From: Labia minor
Taxonomy: Eukaryota > Arthropoda > Insecta > Dermaptera > Spongiphoridae
Assembly (NCBI GenBank): GCA_963082975.1
Contig: OY720344.1
Coordinates: 91,022,538 to 91,086,537, forward strand
Direction: 5' to 3'
Length of the DNA: 64,000 bases
The notes beneath the pieces were generated by a model. It was not told where the DNA came from, ran no database searches, and worked only from the letters and a program-made list of their open reading frames with translations. This document shows positions 62,426 through 64,000 of this stretch, piece after piece. Both the position numbers and the translations under genes were made by a program. Within the stretch, counting starts at the first letter, position 1. Each line of letters begins with the position of its first letter.

Positions 62426-64000
62426 TCATTGATCAATATCGGAAAAAAAAATAAAATAAAAAAAAAACCTGTTTGAGGAAAAAAGAACTAAAGTAAAAAA
62501 AACAAACAAACTTGTAATCTAGTTCTTTCATTCCCATTGGTTGTTTCTTATACATGATTATTACGTTGATGAATAAAAACAGTAGGTAAGTAAAAACAAT
62601 TTAAACTTATTAATAAAATAACGTTAATTGATTTCTTATTAAAAAGAAATTAATAATTTAAATTAAATAATTAAATATACTCATTAAATATGAAAAAGAA
62701 TAATATTGTAGGATTCAATAATATTTAAAATTGTGTTAAATTTAATTTTTATTGAATGTATAAGTTTTATTTAAGAAATACTAGAAAAGTAAAAATTTAA
62801 TGTTTTCTACATTTTATAATAAATAAATTGAACTAATCATACTTCCAAGAAAATTTATCCTACAATAATACCCGAATACTAACGAATATCAACGAAATTT
62901 AATTTTTTAAATATTTAATAATTTATCATTATTTTGAATTTTGCTAAACAAATTAGTTTGATTATTGTATTTGTATTGATCAATTAAGTAATGATTTTGA
63001 CTATATAATTTAAAAAAAAAATAAATTATTTGCTTATTTTAAAATAGCTATTGGAATTATTAGATTAATTGGCTGATTTATTGAATTTTCCTCTTTGATC
63101 ATGATCATTAAAATATTTACTTTTACTCTCTATCTCTATATTTTAAATTAATATAGGTATATATTATTTCAATTAAAGAGTGAATCATTCGAATATAAGC
63201 ATTTTATTAAAATTTCAATCAATCCCATTTCAATAACTGTTAGTAATGAAGTAATTAGTTTTTAGTTAAAAAATGAATTTCATATAATTAATGCAATCAG
63301 TTTAATAATAAAAAAAAACACTTATTCTACTTTAAAATCAATAATGAATTCAAACAAACTTAACTATTTTGTAATTAATTTAATTTTCTTGTTAAAACAT
63401 TTTTATTTTTTAAATGTTTATTAGTTCATCTTCGTTCATTATGAAGTCCTGCTTAATAAAAAGGAGATTCTAGTAAGAAAAAAAGAATGTAAAATGAGAA
63501 GATAATCCGGTGGTCGAACCAAAGATCTTCAGATTAAACTACTACTATAAAAAAAATTTATTTATGTTTCCCGTTTAATTTTACTAATAAATAATAATTT
63601 GAAAACTTAATTTTAAATGAATGTTCAATCAATAGAGAAATAAAACTTATGAATTTAATTATTAGCAGAAAATGATTAAATAACAAATTGGGTTAATCTT
63701 TTTTCCTTATGAAAATTATCTTTAGAATACCAATAAACTATGTACATAAAAAAAATTAGGTAAATTTAGATATGTTCTAAAGTTTATACAATTAAGCTCA
63801 ATTTATTTATAAGTAATAGAATAATAAAGTAAATTTCTTAGTTCAATTCAATAGATATCTTTCAAGCTATCTACCTTTATTAGTTTCAAACTATTTATAA
63901 CTTCCTTATAACCGCCTGTAGTATACAAGTAGAAAAAAAAACGAATGGAGGACGATACCTCCTCCTCCACCACTTCGGACATGCTCAACTAGTATATTTA

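Larger units (their letters stand above)
50481..64000 (+). other. TFAP2: TFAP2 downstream intron, incomplete (over 13.5 kb)
   Basis: Begins with consensus GTAAGT. It is A/T-rich with microsatellites, one HINE-like copy, a decayed LINE tail and a few islands. I looked for a splice acceptor followed by the expected AVHLARDFGY coding and saw none, so the next exon should be beyond the window. Stretches 50860-52120, 54000-56750, 59000-60350 and 60500-62190 show nothing I can support beyond simple AT sequence. Confidence 0.75.

Noticed and set aside
63495..63545. Minus-strand CTGAAGATCTTTGGTTCGACC resembling the 3' half of tRNA-Phe
   Set aside because: No D-arm or A box and no pairing acceptor stem; at most a decayed tRNA-like scrap.

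Overview
This is eukaryotic, very AT-rich DNA (roughly three quarters A+T by eye). It carries the middle part of one host gene, a plus-strand orthologue of the AP-2 transcription factor family (TFAP2 / TfAP-2), spread over at least 48 kb. Four internal exons (1779-1934, 22143-22197, 43040-43199, 50362-50480) have consensus splice sites and join in one open frame of 163 codons plus one base. Their introns are about 20.2, 20.8 and 7.2 kb. The 5' exons (PY-type activation domain) and the 3' exons (rest of the DNA-binding and helix-span-helix region) lie outside the window. AP-2 proteins are typical of animals. The sequence shows a metazoan, most likely a protostome and perhaps an arthropod, but I cannot name the species.

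Layout: 1-1778 is upstream intron or flank. 1935-22142 is intron A, holding two small hAT or TTAA MITEs, a pair of 0.63-0.65 kb inverted repeats (13063-16814), a TA-flanked 0.8 kb element, two HINE-like copies in inverted orientation (19798-21524) and a LINE scrap. 22198-43039 is intron B, holding an apparently intact 3.35 kb autonomous hAT transposon (28318-31663) with a 619-residue transposase on the minus strand, a third HINE-like copy, a hAT MITE and a 5'-truncated LINE tail. 43200-50361 is intron C. 50481-64000 is the next intron, unfinished.

No tRNA, rRNA, CRISPR array or second host gene could be supported. Between the repeats the introns show about two dozen islands of clearly higher GC against the A/T background. 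They have no credible coding potential. In a developmental regulator with giant introns these are the best candidates for cis-regulatory elements; several carry textbook motifs (Su(H), octamer, NRF1-like, AP-2-like). That reading is inference and needs cross-species alignment.

The most unusual material is the repeats: a five-copy family with terminal hairpins, subterminal inverted repeats and a central microsatellite (HINE/DINE-1-like architecture), a two-copy GC-rich double-hairpin repeat, and two long intronic inverted repeats that could fold into dsRNA in the pre-mRNA.
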